From Megamerina dolium (taxonomy: Eukaryota; Arthropoda; Insecta; Diptera; Megamerinidae), in contig OY978529.1 in NCBI GenBank assembly GCA_963854835.1, positions 43,768,055 to 43,832,054 on the forward strand: a DNA stretch of 64,000 bases, read 5' to 3'. The notes beneath the pieces were generated by a model. The model saw nothing but the letters and a program-made list of their open reading frames with translations. It was not told the DNA's origin and made no database searches. This document shows, piece by piece, positions 35,276-45,235 of this stretch (within the stretch, counting starts at the first letter, position 1; every line of letters begins with the position of its first letter). A program made the position numbers and the translations under genes.

Positions 35276-35543
35276 CATAAATAAATAAATAAACATGTGG
35301 CACTTATACGCCTCGAAGGAGTCTTTGGTTGACCTTCTCTCCCAGTACTATTAGGCGTCTTCAATTTTGGTCAGTAATAGAAGGAACCTCCTTATAGTGC
35401 CACTTTTTCTAAGCTTTGTCACAGAGCTCTTCTAGAAGCTTTTTCATGGCAAATTGTTATTGCCAATTGCTTACCGTCCAAGGGCCGGGGATTGAACCCA
35501 CGATCAGAAGACCAATACACTAACCACTGAACTATGGCACCCA
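35276..35543 (-). mobile_element. SINE copy S7, (ATTT)n tail, inside LINE relic
   Basis: On the plus strand it begins AAATAAATAAATAAACATGTGGCAC (tail complement) and ends at GAACTATGGCACCC (head complement), with box-B complement GGGATTGAACCC. An internal piece around CCGAACGGCAGAACC is missing. It splits the R1/LOA-type relic. Confidence 0.85.
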
Positions 35544-35689
35544 AAAATGGTAAGTAGTAAGTGATATTATGCAAGGGGCCATGAAAAAACTTTGCACTTG
35601 GGTCACAGAATGTCAAAATCAACTTTAAACCACCATTATGGAACGGATAACAGTGAACGCTATCGCAAGGGACCTTGAATAAACTTTAC

Positions 35690-35954
35690 ACTTGTGGCGC
35701 AGGATTTGTATTTGGTGTAAACCCAGATAAGACACAACTGATCATTTTCACCACTAAGATCCAGACAACAGTTAACGTCATCAGTTCAGGCCAAATACTC
35801 TTGGGTTTTGTTGGGTGCGATGCTAAATTGGAGAACCAGTACTAAATTATGGGTTAGTAAAGCCCACATTTTCATCTTCTAACGGATGCTTGGTGAAATA
35901 AGGTGATGATGTTAAATATCACACATTGGCTGTACACAACAATAGTCCGTCATA
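35690..35954 (+). mobile_element. R1/LOA-group LINE relic, RT part 2
   Basis: Reads FGVNPDKTQLIIFTTK, a diverged KYLG-like region, and NITHWLYTTIVR, the region after the RT catalytic box. Cut at IVR by the rosa-like mariner. Confidence 0.7.
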
Positions 35955-36084
35955 TAAAGGGTTATCCATTTCGCGGTTTCAAAAGTATAGGGCTAGAATT
36001 CGACATATGTCAAACTGAGTTGTTAAAACAATTTCTTTCTTTTTCAGTTCAAAGTCTGACATTTGCGAAAATGGATCGCTTAAA

Positions 36085-37467
36085 ATGGTGATTCTGCCAC
36101 AGCCACATATCGTGCTTTAAGAGGAGATTATGGTTTACATAATCGTCCAACTACGCAAGCAATTGGCAAAATTGTGAAGAAATATGAAGAGACTGGATCG
36201 GTTACAGATATTGTAAGGCCTGTGCATCATCGTTTCGCTCGTACCACCGAAAATATCGCTGCTGTAAGTGAATGTGGGTGCCATAGCTCAGTGGTTAGTG
36301 TGTTCGCCTTCTGATCTGTAGGTCGTGGGTTCAATCCCCGGCTGATGCATAACAAATTTAATATCGAAAAGATTTTTCTTTCGAGTGGTACCCACCTGTC
36401 GGCAAGCAATTGGCAATTCTTCCGACAGTAACAACTTGCCATGAAAAAGCTTCTTAAAGAACTCTGTGACAAAGCTCAGAAAAAGTGATGTCACAAGTGT
36501 TCTGCCGTTCGGAACCGGCTAAAATAAGTAGGTCCCTTCTAATACTGTCCAAATTTAAGACGCACAACAGTAATGGAAGAGAAGCTTGGCCAATGAGTCC
36601 TTTGGGGCTTTAAGTGACACATATTTTTTTTTTTTTTAAGTGAATGTGTCGATTCCTCGTCGTTCTCAGGAATTAGGACTGTCTTACGGCACATTATGGC
36701 GTATTTTGCATTTGGATCTACACCTACATCCATATAAAATCCAGCTCACACAACAACTGAAGCCAGCTGACCATTCACAACGTCGTAGATACGTCGAATG
36801 GGTGCTTGAACAACAAGCGGTGGACGGCGATTTTTCGAACAAAATTTTCTTCAGCGACGAAGCACATTTCTCACTCGGTGGGTATGTTAACAAACAAAAT
36901 TGTCGTATTTGGGGTTCTGAGAATCCTCAAGTAATTGAAGAGAGGCCACTACATCCACAAAAAGTCACAGCTTGGTGCGCTCTTTGGTCCGGAGGTGTAA
37001 TTGGACCTTACTTCTTCGAAAACGACGATGGAACGACTGTCACCGTCAATTCGGAGCGTTATGGTCATATGATAACCGACTTTTTTTTGCCTGCTATTGA
37101 AGAATACGACTTAGAGAATATGTGGCTTCAACAAGACGGTGCCACATGCCACACAACTCCAGCGAATATGGCTTTATTGCAAAAGAAATTTTCTGGCCGC
37201 GTAATTTCTCGTCGTGGCGATATCAAGTGGCCACCAAGATCATGCGATTTGACACCGCTTGACTTTTTTTTGTGGAGCTACTCGAAAGACCGTGTTTATG
37301 CAGATAAACCTTTAACTCTTGAGCACCTAAAAACCAACATTCGTCACGTTATGGCTGAGATGCCACCCAATATGTGTCAAAAAGTGGTCGAAAATTACCT
37401 CAAAAGAATCGATGCTTGCAACAATTCGCGTGGTGGTCATTTAAATGATGTAGTATTTCACACATAA
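36085..37467 (+). pseudogene. rosa-like mariner transposase, broken
   Basis: The N-terminal helix-turn-helix part (ATATYRALRGDYGLHNRPTT...KIVKKYEETGSV) is read up to 36274. The SINE follows. A 275-codon frame (36640-37467) then contains SIPRRSQELGLSYGTLWRIL, the first catalytic D in FFSDEAHF, the second in WLQQDGATCHT and the third in CDLTPLDFFLW. Counting from QQD to PLD gives 41 residues, hence DD41D, as in the rosa group described from Ceratitis. The start is lost, since an upstream in-frame stop precedes ATATYR. The frames on either side of the SINE also disagree by one base even without the SINE. The C-terminal half is remarkably open, so the insertion is recent. Confidence 0.9.
36277..36636 (+). 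mobile_element. SINE copy S8, full length, with 12-bp TSD
   Basis: Best copy of the family. The tRNA-like head has GGTGCCATAGCTCAGTGG (box A) and GGGTTCAATCCCCGGCTG (box B); its GTAGGTCGTGGGTTC stretch resembles tRNA-Lys. The body contains GGCAAGCAATTGGCAATTC and GTTCTGCCGTTCGGAACCGG, and it ends CACATA followed by a T run. TAAGTGAATGTG at 36265-36276 recurs at 36637-36648, the target-site duplication. It should be transcribed by Pol III, with the boxes appropriately about 45 bases apart. Mobilisation must be by a LINE, because nothing is encoded. Confidence 0.95.
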
Positions 37468-37666
37468 TGTCAACGTTCAAACTTTTTAATAAAAAAGAAA
37501 TATCATGATAAAAAATATTCTATATGTGTTTTATTTACATTTACTTTTGAAACCGCAGAATGGATAACCCTTTACTAAATTAAGAGACGATCTTTTGGTG
37601 GTGGAGTCTTAAGTACAACATCATATATTACTTTTTTTTAGTTGTATAAGAAATAACGTTTTAATA

Positions 37667-37714
37667 GTGGGTGCCGTAGCTCAGTGGTTAGTGCGTTGGG
37701 CTTCTGATCTGTAG
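37667..37714 (+). mobile_element. SINE copy S9, tRNA head only
   Basis: GTGGGTGCCGTAGCTCAGTGG through CTGATCTGTAGG, then an abrupt change into mariner sequence. Confidence 0.75.
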
Positions 37715-38110
37715 GAAGCAATTCAATTGATCAACAGAACAGCTGTTGAGTTCCATCATAACAATGCCAGAACACACACACATCTTTGATGACCCGGCAG
37801 ACATTGATATAGCTTGGGTGAGAAGTTTTGATGCATCCACCACATAGCCTAAACCTTGCACCTTAAGATTATAATTCATTTCGATCTCGTCAGAACTCTC
37901 TTATTGCTGTAAATTTAAATTCCGTAGAGGTCTGCAAAACGAGATTGGATCAGTTTTGCGCTCAGAAAACCCAGAAGTTCTACACAGATGAAATAATGGC
38001 TTCACCCCAAAAATGGCAAAAGGTTATCGATCAAAACGGCACATATTTGTTTTAATAAAGATCGTTTCAACTATGAGAAAAAGTGTTTCATTTTTTATCA
38101 AATTTTTAAG
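37715..38110 (+). mobile_element. mariner relic (mellifera-like), C-terminal part
   Basis: Fragments: AVEFHHNNARTHT (second catalytic D changed to N), a decayed PPYSPDLAP.D region, then AQKTQKFYTDEI and WQKVIDQNGTYLF. The right end AACTTTTTCGAACACC is mariner-like. Dead. Confidence 0.75.
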
Positions 38111-38535
38111 CAAACTTTTTCGAACACCAATTTTTCATTTTTTAATTACAGTGTGCAAAAATCCACATAAATTATATTAAGTGTTCACTGAAAATATATA
38201 ATACTACTGCAGAAAGTTTACTCGGAGTGCTCACTCGATTTTTGTTCTTAATGTTTAGTGTTTTCACTATTCTAAGTAAACAAAAAAGGGAATATTTAGT
38301 TATGCCTTATTTGTTCCCAGAAAAATAAAAACAACTTTGCTGAAAATAAGAAACAATTCCCAGATGTTCAGATGTTATACAAAGTATGTTTTGTAGTATA
38401 TATTTTTCGATATGTCTTGAATATAGCTTCAGTTTTTTAAAAGTCACCCGTTAAGGTCACTCATTTAATTTGAAAGCAATGCCCGATTTATTGGAGATTT
38501 TTACAATTTATTTCTCAAAGATTACGTTGGATCGC

Positions 38536-38617
38536 AATCTCCAGGTCTTCTCCAGGATTTGGAGTAGTGTGAAAATCCGCTCGATGGTCGATTTACCAGC
38601 TATGAAGCGACACTGAT
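38536..38617 (-). mobile_element. Outer RTE fragment, left piece, with TSD at edge
   Basis: The minus strand reads AGKSTIERIFTLLQILEKTW. It ends at ATGAAGCGACACTGAT (38602-38617), which is duplicated at 40140-40155 across the nested plus-strand RTE. Confidence 0.88.
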
Positions 38618-40139
38618 CAAGGTTCAAACGGCTATTTTAAGGCTGAAAAACAACAAAGCTGCAGGTGCTGATGGCCTGCCTGCCGAGTTGTTTAAGAGCG
38701 AAGGAGATGAGCTACTCACCTGCATGCATCAGCTCATAAGCACAATATGGTCGGACGAAAGCATGCCTGATGATTGGAAGCTCAGTGTTCTCTGTCCCGT
38801 ACATAAAAAAGGAGACCCCAGAATTTGCTCCAACTACCGTGGAATAAGTCTCCTGAGCATCGCATCTTATCTGCGTATCCTGTGTACTGTGTGAAAGATT
38901 GAAGCCCATGCTCAACAACCTGATTGGACCTTATCAGTGTGGCTTCAGACCTGGTAAATGTACGATCGACCAGATTTTCACACTGTGCCAAATCCTGGAG
39001 AAGCCCAAGAAAAACAGATCGACACACACCACCTATTTGTTGATTATAAAGCCGCTTTCGACAGTCCGGTAAGGGATTATCTCTATGCAACAATGTCTGA
39101 GTTCGGTATTCCTGCAAAGCTCATTCGACTTTGTAGAATGACACTGCATAACTTCCCTTGTGCAGTGAAAATTGGGAAGGACCTCTCCGCACCGTTTAAT
39201 ACCTAACGGGGTTTCAGACAAGGTGGTTCGCTATCGTGTGCCTTCTTCAATCTTATTATGGAGAAAATAATACGAGCTGCTTATTTACGACATAATGACA
39301 CTATCTTGTCATGCTGTTGGCGTATGCCGACGATATTGACATAATCGGCATGAACACGCTAGCAGTTAGTGCAGCATTCTCAGAGTTGGAAAGAGAGTCG
39401 CGTCAAATGGGTCTGCGGTGAACGAGGGCAAGTACCGAGGCGACGAAGTACCTTGTGTCAACAAACAAAGAGACCCGGCGTCTTGGACAGCACGTCACTG
39501 TTGACAACTACGCTTTTGAAGTAGTAAGGGACTTTGTGTATCTTGGAACCAGCATTAACAGCAGTAATGAAGTCAGCTTGGAGATCATGCGTAGGATAAC
39601 TCTTGCTAACAGGTGTTACTTTGGGCTGAGTAAGCAATTGAGAAGTCGAGCCCTCTCCCGAAGAACGAAAACTACACTCTACAAGTCTCTCATCATGTCT
39701 GTCGTTACATATGGCGCTGAAGCCTGGACAATTTCCACCTCGGATGAGCGAATGCTTGGAGTTTTCGAGAGAAAAGTCCTACGCAAGATGTTTGGACCTA
39801 TTTGCGTTGGTGGCGAGTACCGAAAAAGGTACAACCATGAGCTGTAAGAGCTGTATGCCGATATTGACATAGTAAAGGGCATCAAAATCCAGCGGCTGCA
39901 CTGGCTAGGTCATGTCGAGCGAATGGAATAACATGCTCCAGCTAAGAAGGTGTTATATTCGGTACTCGCTGGAGGACGACGCAGAACAGGAAGACCTAAC
40001 CTCCGATGGAAAGACCAAGTACTGGAGAACCTGACGGCGCTTGGAATTTCTAACTGGCGCCAGCTAGTGAAGGAGAGAGATGGCTGACGAAGCATATTAT
40101 ATTCGGCCTAAATCGATATTTGGTTGTTATGGCCACATA
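38618..40139 (+). mobile_element. RTE-type LINE copy b, nested in another RTE
   Basis: 1.52 kb, 5'-truncated. Blocks: LKNNKAAGADGLPAELFKSE, SDESMPDDWKLSVLCPVHKK, NYRGISLLSIAS, LFVDYKAAFDSPVRDYLYAT, a YADDIDIIG box in a shifted frame, then the 130-codon frame 39455-39847 (RLGQHVTVDNYAFEVVRDF ... TYGAEAWTISTSDERMLG) and a C-terminus with LEFLTGASEG-like decay. It ends GGTTGTTATGGCCACATA. TSD ATGAAGCGACACTGAT on both sides. Several frameshifts and stops. Confidence 0.92.
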
Positions 40140-40660
40140 ATGAAGCGACACTGATATGGTCCAATCAGGTTGTTGAGTATAGGCTTTAATCTTTCACACA
40201 GTACACATGGTACTATACCACGGTAACTGACGCAACTTATGAGGTCTCCTTTCTGATTATGAGATGGTGCCTGATAGTGATCAGTTCGTCGCCTTCGGTC
40301 ATAAACAAATCAGCAGCCAGGTCATTAGCACCTGCAGTTTTTTTTTAGTTTTTTGGCCTTTCTGACTTTATAATGACATGACCGGGTGGCGAAACATCTA
40401 CACCATCATCCACTATTGCGATGTTCGGGAAATCTCCTCTATTGGCGGATTTGTTCGAAGTGTTGCCATTCAATAACATGAAGAAAAGTTCCTACATAAG
40501 CTTAGTACACTCCGGACATCTGAAACCAGATTTCCACTTTTGCCACGACAGGAAGAGGCTCTTGGATTTAGACCGCCATTAGGCGCTTGAGCTTCTCGAA
40601 GAATTTTCGATTCTTATTCCTGTCTGTACTCATCTCTATCTCCTTACATGGCGTTAATCC
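40140..40660 (-). mobile_element. Outer RTE fragment, right piece
   Basis: Continues the 38536-38617 fragment upstream in the minus orientation: NNLIGPYQC, CVLCERLKP, a shifted NKAAGADDL-like block, RSD.. and VRSVLSLC.. with SLWREHF-like residues. More diverged than the nested copy. Confidence 0.8.
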
Positions 40661-41163
40661 TTCCAAGAAGGGAAAAGTACTGTGAAGGTATTCACAGTAT
40701 GTACGATGACGTCGTCTTGCTCCAGCGGTCAACTTCCGCAAGCATTAAAACGCTCGAAGCTTCTATTTTTACAATATAAATCTGTCAAGATCAGACGGTG
40801 ACATATATTATACTTATGTTAAAGAGTGTTGAATCCAAATGCGTACTAAATCCAGTGTTCTATTGAAAAAGTGAGTAATTTGAGATACAAATCGTTTAGT
40901 GTTGCTAACTTTTAACAAAGTCATGAAATCGCTGGGTAAAGTCTTCCAATGCAACACATTTTGGAATAGAAATTCGCACAAAGCTCCTTGGAGCCCTTAT
41001 TTCCAATTCCTTATTTAGTTGTTTACACTAATATAACGCAAATTGCTCTGCATTAATTGTAATATAATTCGTTTTTAATGTCGCTTTACAGTGTGCAAAA
41101 ATCCACATCATGATGTTAAGTGTTCACTGCAAATATATAATACTGCTACAGAGTGTCTACTCG

Positions 41164-41216
41164 TAGTGTTTAATCGGAGTGTTTACTGGGAGTGTTTACT
41201 AGGAGTGTTCACTCGG
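41164..41216 (+). repeat. 13-bp minisatellite AGTGTTYACTNGG x4
   Basis: Consecutive units AGTGTTTAATCGG, AGTGTTTACTGGG, AGTGTTTACTAGG and AGTGTTCACTCGG. Units 1 and 3 of the array have about two copies in the same place. Confidence 0.92.
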
Positions 41217-41243
41217 TTTTTGTTTTTAATGTTTAGTGTTTTT

Positions 41244-42119
41244 ATACCCTGCATAATGCAATATGTAAGGTATATTCATTTCGGTCAGATGTTTGTAACC
41301 ACTTGATGGAATCTCCGGAGATATAGAAAAGTATACATATTCGTGATCAGCGTCGATTAAATTTTCGATTTAATGATGTCCGTCCGTCCGTCCGTCCGAC
41401 CGTCTGTCAGTCACCTGGCTGGTTCGCACGATAATTTGAACAAATATTGAGCTTTTTTGACGAAATTTGGCATAAGTATCTTATGATCCAAGCCACGTCC
41501 ACACCAAGCATTCAAAGCGACTAACCTCGGAATGTTAAAAATCTTTAATTTGCTATATCTCACTTAATATACCATCTGGGACAACAATATTTGGCACATA
41601 GAGTTATATTATATATACTACTACATAACCCTGCCAAAAAATGGGTGAGTCACGCCCATTTCTTATTGGGGCTCCCATACAAAGTTGCGAAAATTAAAAA
41701 ACATTTCAACCACTATAACTTACGAACTATTCAGCATAGGACAACCAAATTTAAGGTGTGGATTAATATTGCAAAATTAATTAGATTTACAAGAAAGAGG
41801 TTAGCGACGCCCACTTTTTATATAGCTCCCATACTAAGCCTCGGAATTATCTAAAAAATCTTGTTTAAATTATCCTTTTTAAAAACCCCATAACTTACAA
41901 AGTACTTCGTCAAAGTCAACCATATTTCGGGTGTAGATTAGTGTTATATGCAAAAATTGTTTCTCAAAAAACTGACGAGCTACGCCTACTTCTTAATGTA
42001 GCTCCCATACAAAGTAGTGGAAATAAAAGAAAAAGATGGAATTCGAGCAAACTTTTTATATACAATATATATCTACAAATGCAGGGTATAATTTTGTCGG
42101 CCCCAACCGACAAAATTTT
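41244..42119 (+). mobile_element. DINE-1-type HINE (Helentron-associated), complete
   Basis: 876 bp, non-coding. Left end ATACCCTGCAT. Subterminal inverted repeat TTATACCCTGCAT / ATGCAGGGTATAA. Characteristic TTCGTGATCAGCGTCGA and a GTCC tetranucleotide run near 41385. Three imperfect internal repeats contain GCTCCCATACAAAGT and CGCCCA. A terminal hairpin AATTTTGTCGG-CCCCAA-CCGACAAAATT lies at 42090-42117, two bases from the end. This architecture defines DINE-1/INE-1 elements, which are moved by Helentron rolling-circle transposases. No target duplication; the empty site is visible in unit 1 (GTGTTTTCACTATTC). Confidence 0.9.
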
Positions 42120-42317
42120 ACTATTCTAAGTAAACAAAAAAGGGAGTATTTAGTTGAGCTCTATTTTCGTCCAGAAAAATAGGAACAACTTTGCTGTAGA
42201 TTACGGAACAATTCTCAGATGTTCAGATGTTACACAATTTATGTTTTGTAGTATATATTTTTCTATATGTCTTGACGATAGCTTCAGTTTTTAACACTAA
42301 CCCGTTAAGGTTACACA

Positions 42318-42465
42318 TTTGGAATAGTGTGAAAATCTAATCAATGGTAGATTTACCAGGCCTGAAGCTTCACTGATATGGTCAAATCAGGTTGTGGATC
42401 ATAGGCTTCAATCTTTCACACAGTACGCACGATAGGACATTATATACGATATTCTAAGTGAGTAT
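42318..42465 (-). mobile_element. RTE fragment in array unit 2
   Basis: The complement encodes the GFRPGKSTID.IFT block and CVKD..KP region, colinear with 38536-38617 plus the start of 40140-40660. It shows that unit 2 shares the outer RTE but never received the nested copy. Confidence 0.8.
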
Positions 42466-42572
42466 TCATCTGGACGCAATTTGTGATATAAATCAATCAG
42501 AGTTCCTAACTTTTAACAAAACCAAGAAATCGCTGGGTAAAGTCTTCCATTGCAACATATTTTGGTAACTTT

Positions 42573-42830
42573 TTACAGTGTGCCAAAATCCTCCACAAAA
42601 ATTATGTTAAGTGTTCACTGCAAATATATAATACTGATACAGAGTGTTTACTCGCAGTGTTCTCTCGGTTTTTGTTGTTAATGTTTAGTGCTTTCAATAT
42701 TTTAACTTAGGGAAAAAGGGGCTACAAGAAACAATAGAAAAAACTTTATTTAAGACTAAAGAACAATCTTCAGATGTTCCGATCTTATACAAATGAGGTA
42801 TTTAGTAGATATTTTTTAGTAGATATTCTT
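42573..42830 (+). repeat. Segmental array unit 3, partial
   Basis: Starts TTACAGTGTGCCAAAATCC, has AGTGTTTACTCGCAGTGTTC and TTAATGTTTAGTGC, then TTCAGATGTTCCGATCTTATAC. It loses similarity near 42830. Confidence 0.8.
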
Positions 42831-43139
42831 GAAGAAATCAAAGAGAACAAGCAAGGCAACAAAAGCGAGGGAGAGAGAGAGAGGATAGTAGACCGAGGAA
42901 GATAAAAATGGAGATATTATTAGAAGAGGCTAGGAAAGAAGAGAAAGGTTATTCATAGGACTTATTAACGTCTTATCAAACGAAGCGAACTGTAAACTAA
43001 AAGAGCTATCACCTTTACGACTTTGTTTGACAGTTCCGCACCTTAGTAATAGATTGAGCCTCTTGGTTATGATATTATGATCAGTGAAAATATGAATTTC
43101 TTTGAAATATGTTATATTTCATTAATCCCATTTGTAAGT
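42831..43139. other. Unassigned; GA-rich stretch
   Basis: A purine-rich stretch (GAGGGAGAGAGAGAGAGG) at 42870-42890 and no recognisable gene. Confidence 0.4.
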
Positions 43140-43540
43140 TCATATTCTGTTTCAATCCATAGATGTGTTAAGCCTATAGCAAAATTTTATGCAATCTGTT
43201 TATCATGTAGATTCACAGGAGACAGATGCAGTAAGATATAAAGCGCCTTGAATGGAGCTGGTTCCACGGATCTGGTTGTTTATAGTGCGGATGTTCGCTG
43301 GACTTTATTCAGGAGGCTTCCAATAAGAGTTTTCTCGAGCGATATCCTCCAGGCTGCAACACCGTAGGAGAGCATTGGTTTTAACGTCATTTGATCTCCA
43401 TTCTCCATCTGTTAGGCATAATAGCAAAAATCGATGTAACATGCTTACCACGCAGATCCATAGGAAGCAGATACAGAAATATATACAGCACATTTAACGA
43501 GGTTGAATCCATTGTTGTTCATAGAGAATCTGTTCGCTGG
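43140..43540 (-). mobile_element. R1/LOA-group LINE relic with internal duplication
   Basis: The minus strand reads LKPMLSYGVAAWRISLEKTL, LNKVQRTSAL and ALYLTASVS, the region between RT and the C-terminus (PM.SYG..VWW, L..VQR.A). A second partial copy of the same segment lies at 43410-43540 in the same orientation. Stops throughout. Confidence 0.6.
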
Positions 43541-44109
43541 ACTTGAAGACTTAGACGATAGTGACAAGAACACAGATTACCGAGAAATAAAAATTTATTG
43601 GTTGAAGCAACTAATAAAATACGTATTTTTAAAAAAATGCACAATGAAAAATGCTTGTAGAACTATTTACATAAAATCTGTTCAACAGAGAATTCAAATT
43701 ATTCATTGCGGAAAACTACTAAACACTTTGGCTTCTCAAGAATGGAAGGGTCTACGTCTCGAAAGCACTCGATCACGTGGTCGACCAAGGACCATCCACC
43801 TCATCAGAATATGAAAATGATACAACAACAACAAGGACAACTAAACACCTTCATCACCCAGTACAACCGGAAATGCCAATTCGCTTGCTAGATGGCAACT
43901 GGGCAAGAAGTGATACCGAAAAAGGAACTGCGTTTGTGGATCATCTGAGAAATATATTTATGCCCAACAGGTCTACACTGAACCAGAGTTCAGCCCAATG
44001 GAATTCAAACTGAAAAAAATCTTGTACGGCATTACTTTCTAACCCAAAGAAAGCATCTGAACGAGATCAAATAACACCTAATGATAATTAATAAATGTTT
44101 AAATTGAGA

Positions 44110-44260
44110 ATTGAACTGTTGTTGTTGTTGTTGTAACAGGGGTTTTCGATGAGTTGGCAATCCTTGACCGGGAATGACCAGGGTATGTTCCGAGACGAAC
44201 ACCCGATTGCCATGGGGACACTAATGCCATATTAGGCACTGGTTATTGCCCATGTAACTC
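44110..44260 (+). repeat. (GTT)n run plus dispersed repeat inside Jockey element
   Basis: GTTGTTGTTGTTGTTGTAAC followed by GGGGTTTTCGATGAGTTGGC and GACCGGGAATGACCAGG. It interrupts the LINE reading. Probably part of a GTT-tailed repeat family; not further identified. Confidence 0.55.
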
Positions 44261-44624
44261 GAAATTGACACAAATTACTATGATCCCAAAGCCTGGTAAA
44301 GATAATACCAAGTTTATTCATACAGATCAATAAGTTTAGTTCCCGTACTTTCAAAATTGTTTGAAAAACTTCTGTTATCTATTATTAACCCAATTTTGTC
44401 GGACTTAATTATTATACCACACCACCAATTGGGCTTTAAGCCGCAACACACCACAACTTACCAGGTACATCGCATGGTCTCTGAAATCAGAATGGCTTTT
44501 GAAAACAAGCGATACTGTATCGCCATATTCTCAGATACAGCCCAAGCGTTTGACGAAGTCTGGGTTGATGGTTTAATCCACAAAATTAAGAAGATATTTC
44601 CAACAAAGGGATAGGTAAGCAGAT

Positions 44625-45235
44625 TAGGAAAATCGATTCTTTTCTTTTTCACTTTTCAAGACAACGAGATTGCTGCCGGGAACGTACTTTATGGACCTGG
44701 GATCGATGATTCAGTGTAAGTTGCAAAAAAAAAATTTTTTCTCACTTTTTGAGAAAAAAAAAACTTCAAACGTGTTTTTCTGAAAACCAATTTTTCGAAG
44801 TCCGTGAACACGATCCTGCAAAATCTACTCGACCGATTCTTTTCAAACTCGAAACATACTTTCTTGGTTTAAAATGCCTCCCCCTCCCTTTTTTGCTTAA
44901 ATACGCCACGAACTGTTGAAAAACGAAAATGATAACTCAACAACGACGGAGGGGGGAGAATTAACTCATAATTTAAGTAAATTTAACAAAATTTTTGATT
45001 TCAGATAATTCTACGCCGAGTTATCGTGTTCACCGAACAACGTATTTTTCAAAAGACGTTTTGGGAAATGCTCTGTCACCGGCTTATTTTTCAATATTTA
45101 ATTACGGAAATTTAACTAAATATTCTCGAGATGATGCTTTATAATTAAAAAAAAGTTTGAATAAATTTGCTTGAGCTGTAACTCCGTAAAAAATCAGCGA
45201 AAAAAGTGTTTTTTATTTCAAATTATCCCTTGCTC
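44625..45235. other. About 600-bp insertion of unknown type in Jockey element
   Basis: Between LIHKIKKIFPTKG and the later Jockey C-terminus lies non-coding DNA with A/T runs, a GGAGGGGGGAG purine block at 44950 and ATCTACTCGACCGATTC. No terminal repeats or duplication could be defined. Confidence 0.45.

Larger units (their letters stand above)
35957..37572 (+). mobile_element. rosa-like DD41D mariner, full-length ends
   Basis: Terminal inverted repeats of about 29 bp (AAGGGTTATCCATT..GCGGTTTCAAAAG, two mismatches) and TA duplications at 35955-35956 and 37573-37574 define the element. It carries one transposase gene and a nested SINE (36277-36636). It inserted into an R1/LOA-type LINE relic. 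Confidence 0.93.
38146..41085 (+). repeat. Segmental array unit 1
   Basis: Starts TTACAGTGTGCAAAAATCC, then AGTGTTCACTG, TACTCGGAGTGCTCACTCG, TAGTGTTTTCACTATTC and a 200-bp stretch to CCCGTTAAGGTCACTC. Next is a minus-strand RTE fragment (with a nested RTE), then GAAATCGCTGGGTAAAGTC at the right. The same order recurs in units 2 and 3. Without the nested RTE it is about 1.4 kb. Confidence 0.85.
41086..42572 (+). repeat. Segmental array unit 2, split by a HINE
   Basis: Same left edge TTACAGTGTGCAAAAATCC. Here AGTGTTYACTNGG is repeated four times at 41164-41216. The unit is interrupted at GTGTTTTT|ACTATTC by the element 41244-42119, then continues as in unit 1 to a shorter RTE piece and GAAATCGCTGGGTAAAGTC. 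Confidence 0.88.

Noticed and set aside
37667..37714. tRNA gene
   Set aside because: This and the other TAGCTCAGTGG/GGTTCAATCCC matches are SINE heads. Acceptor stems do not pair properly and the sequence continues into the SINE body or is truncated.
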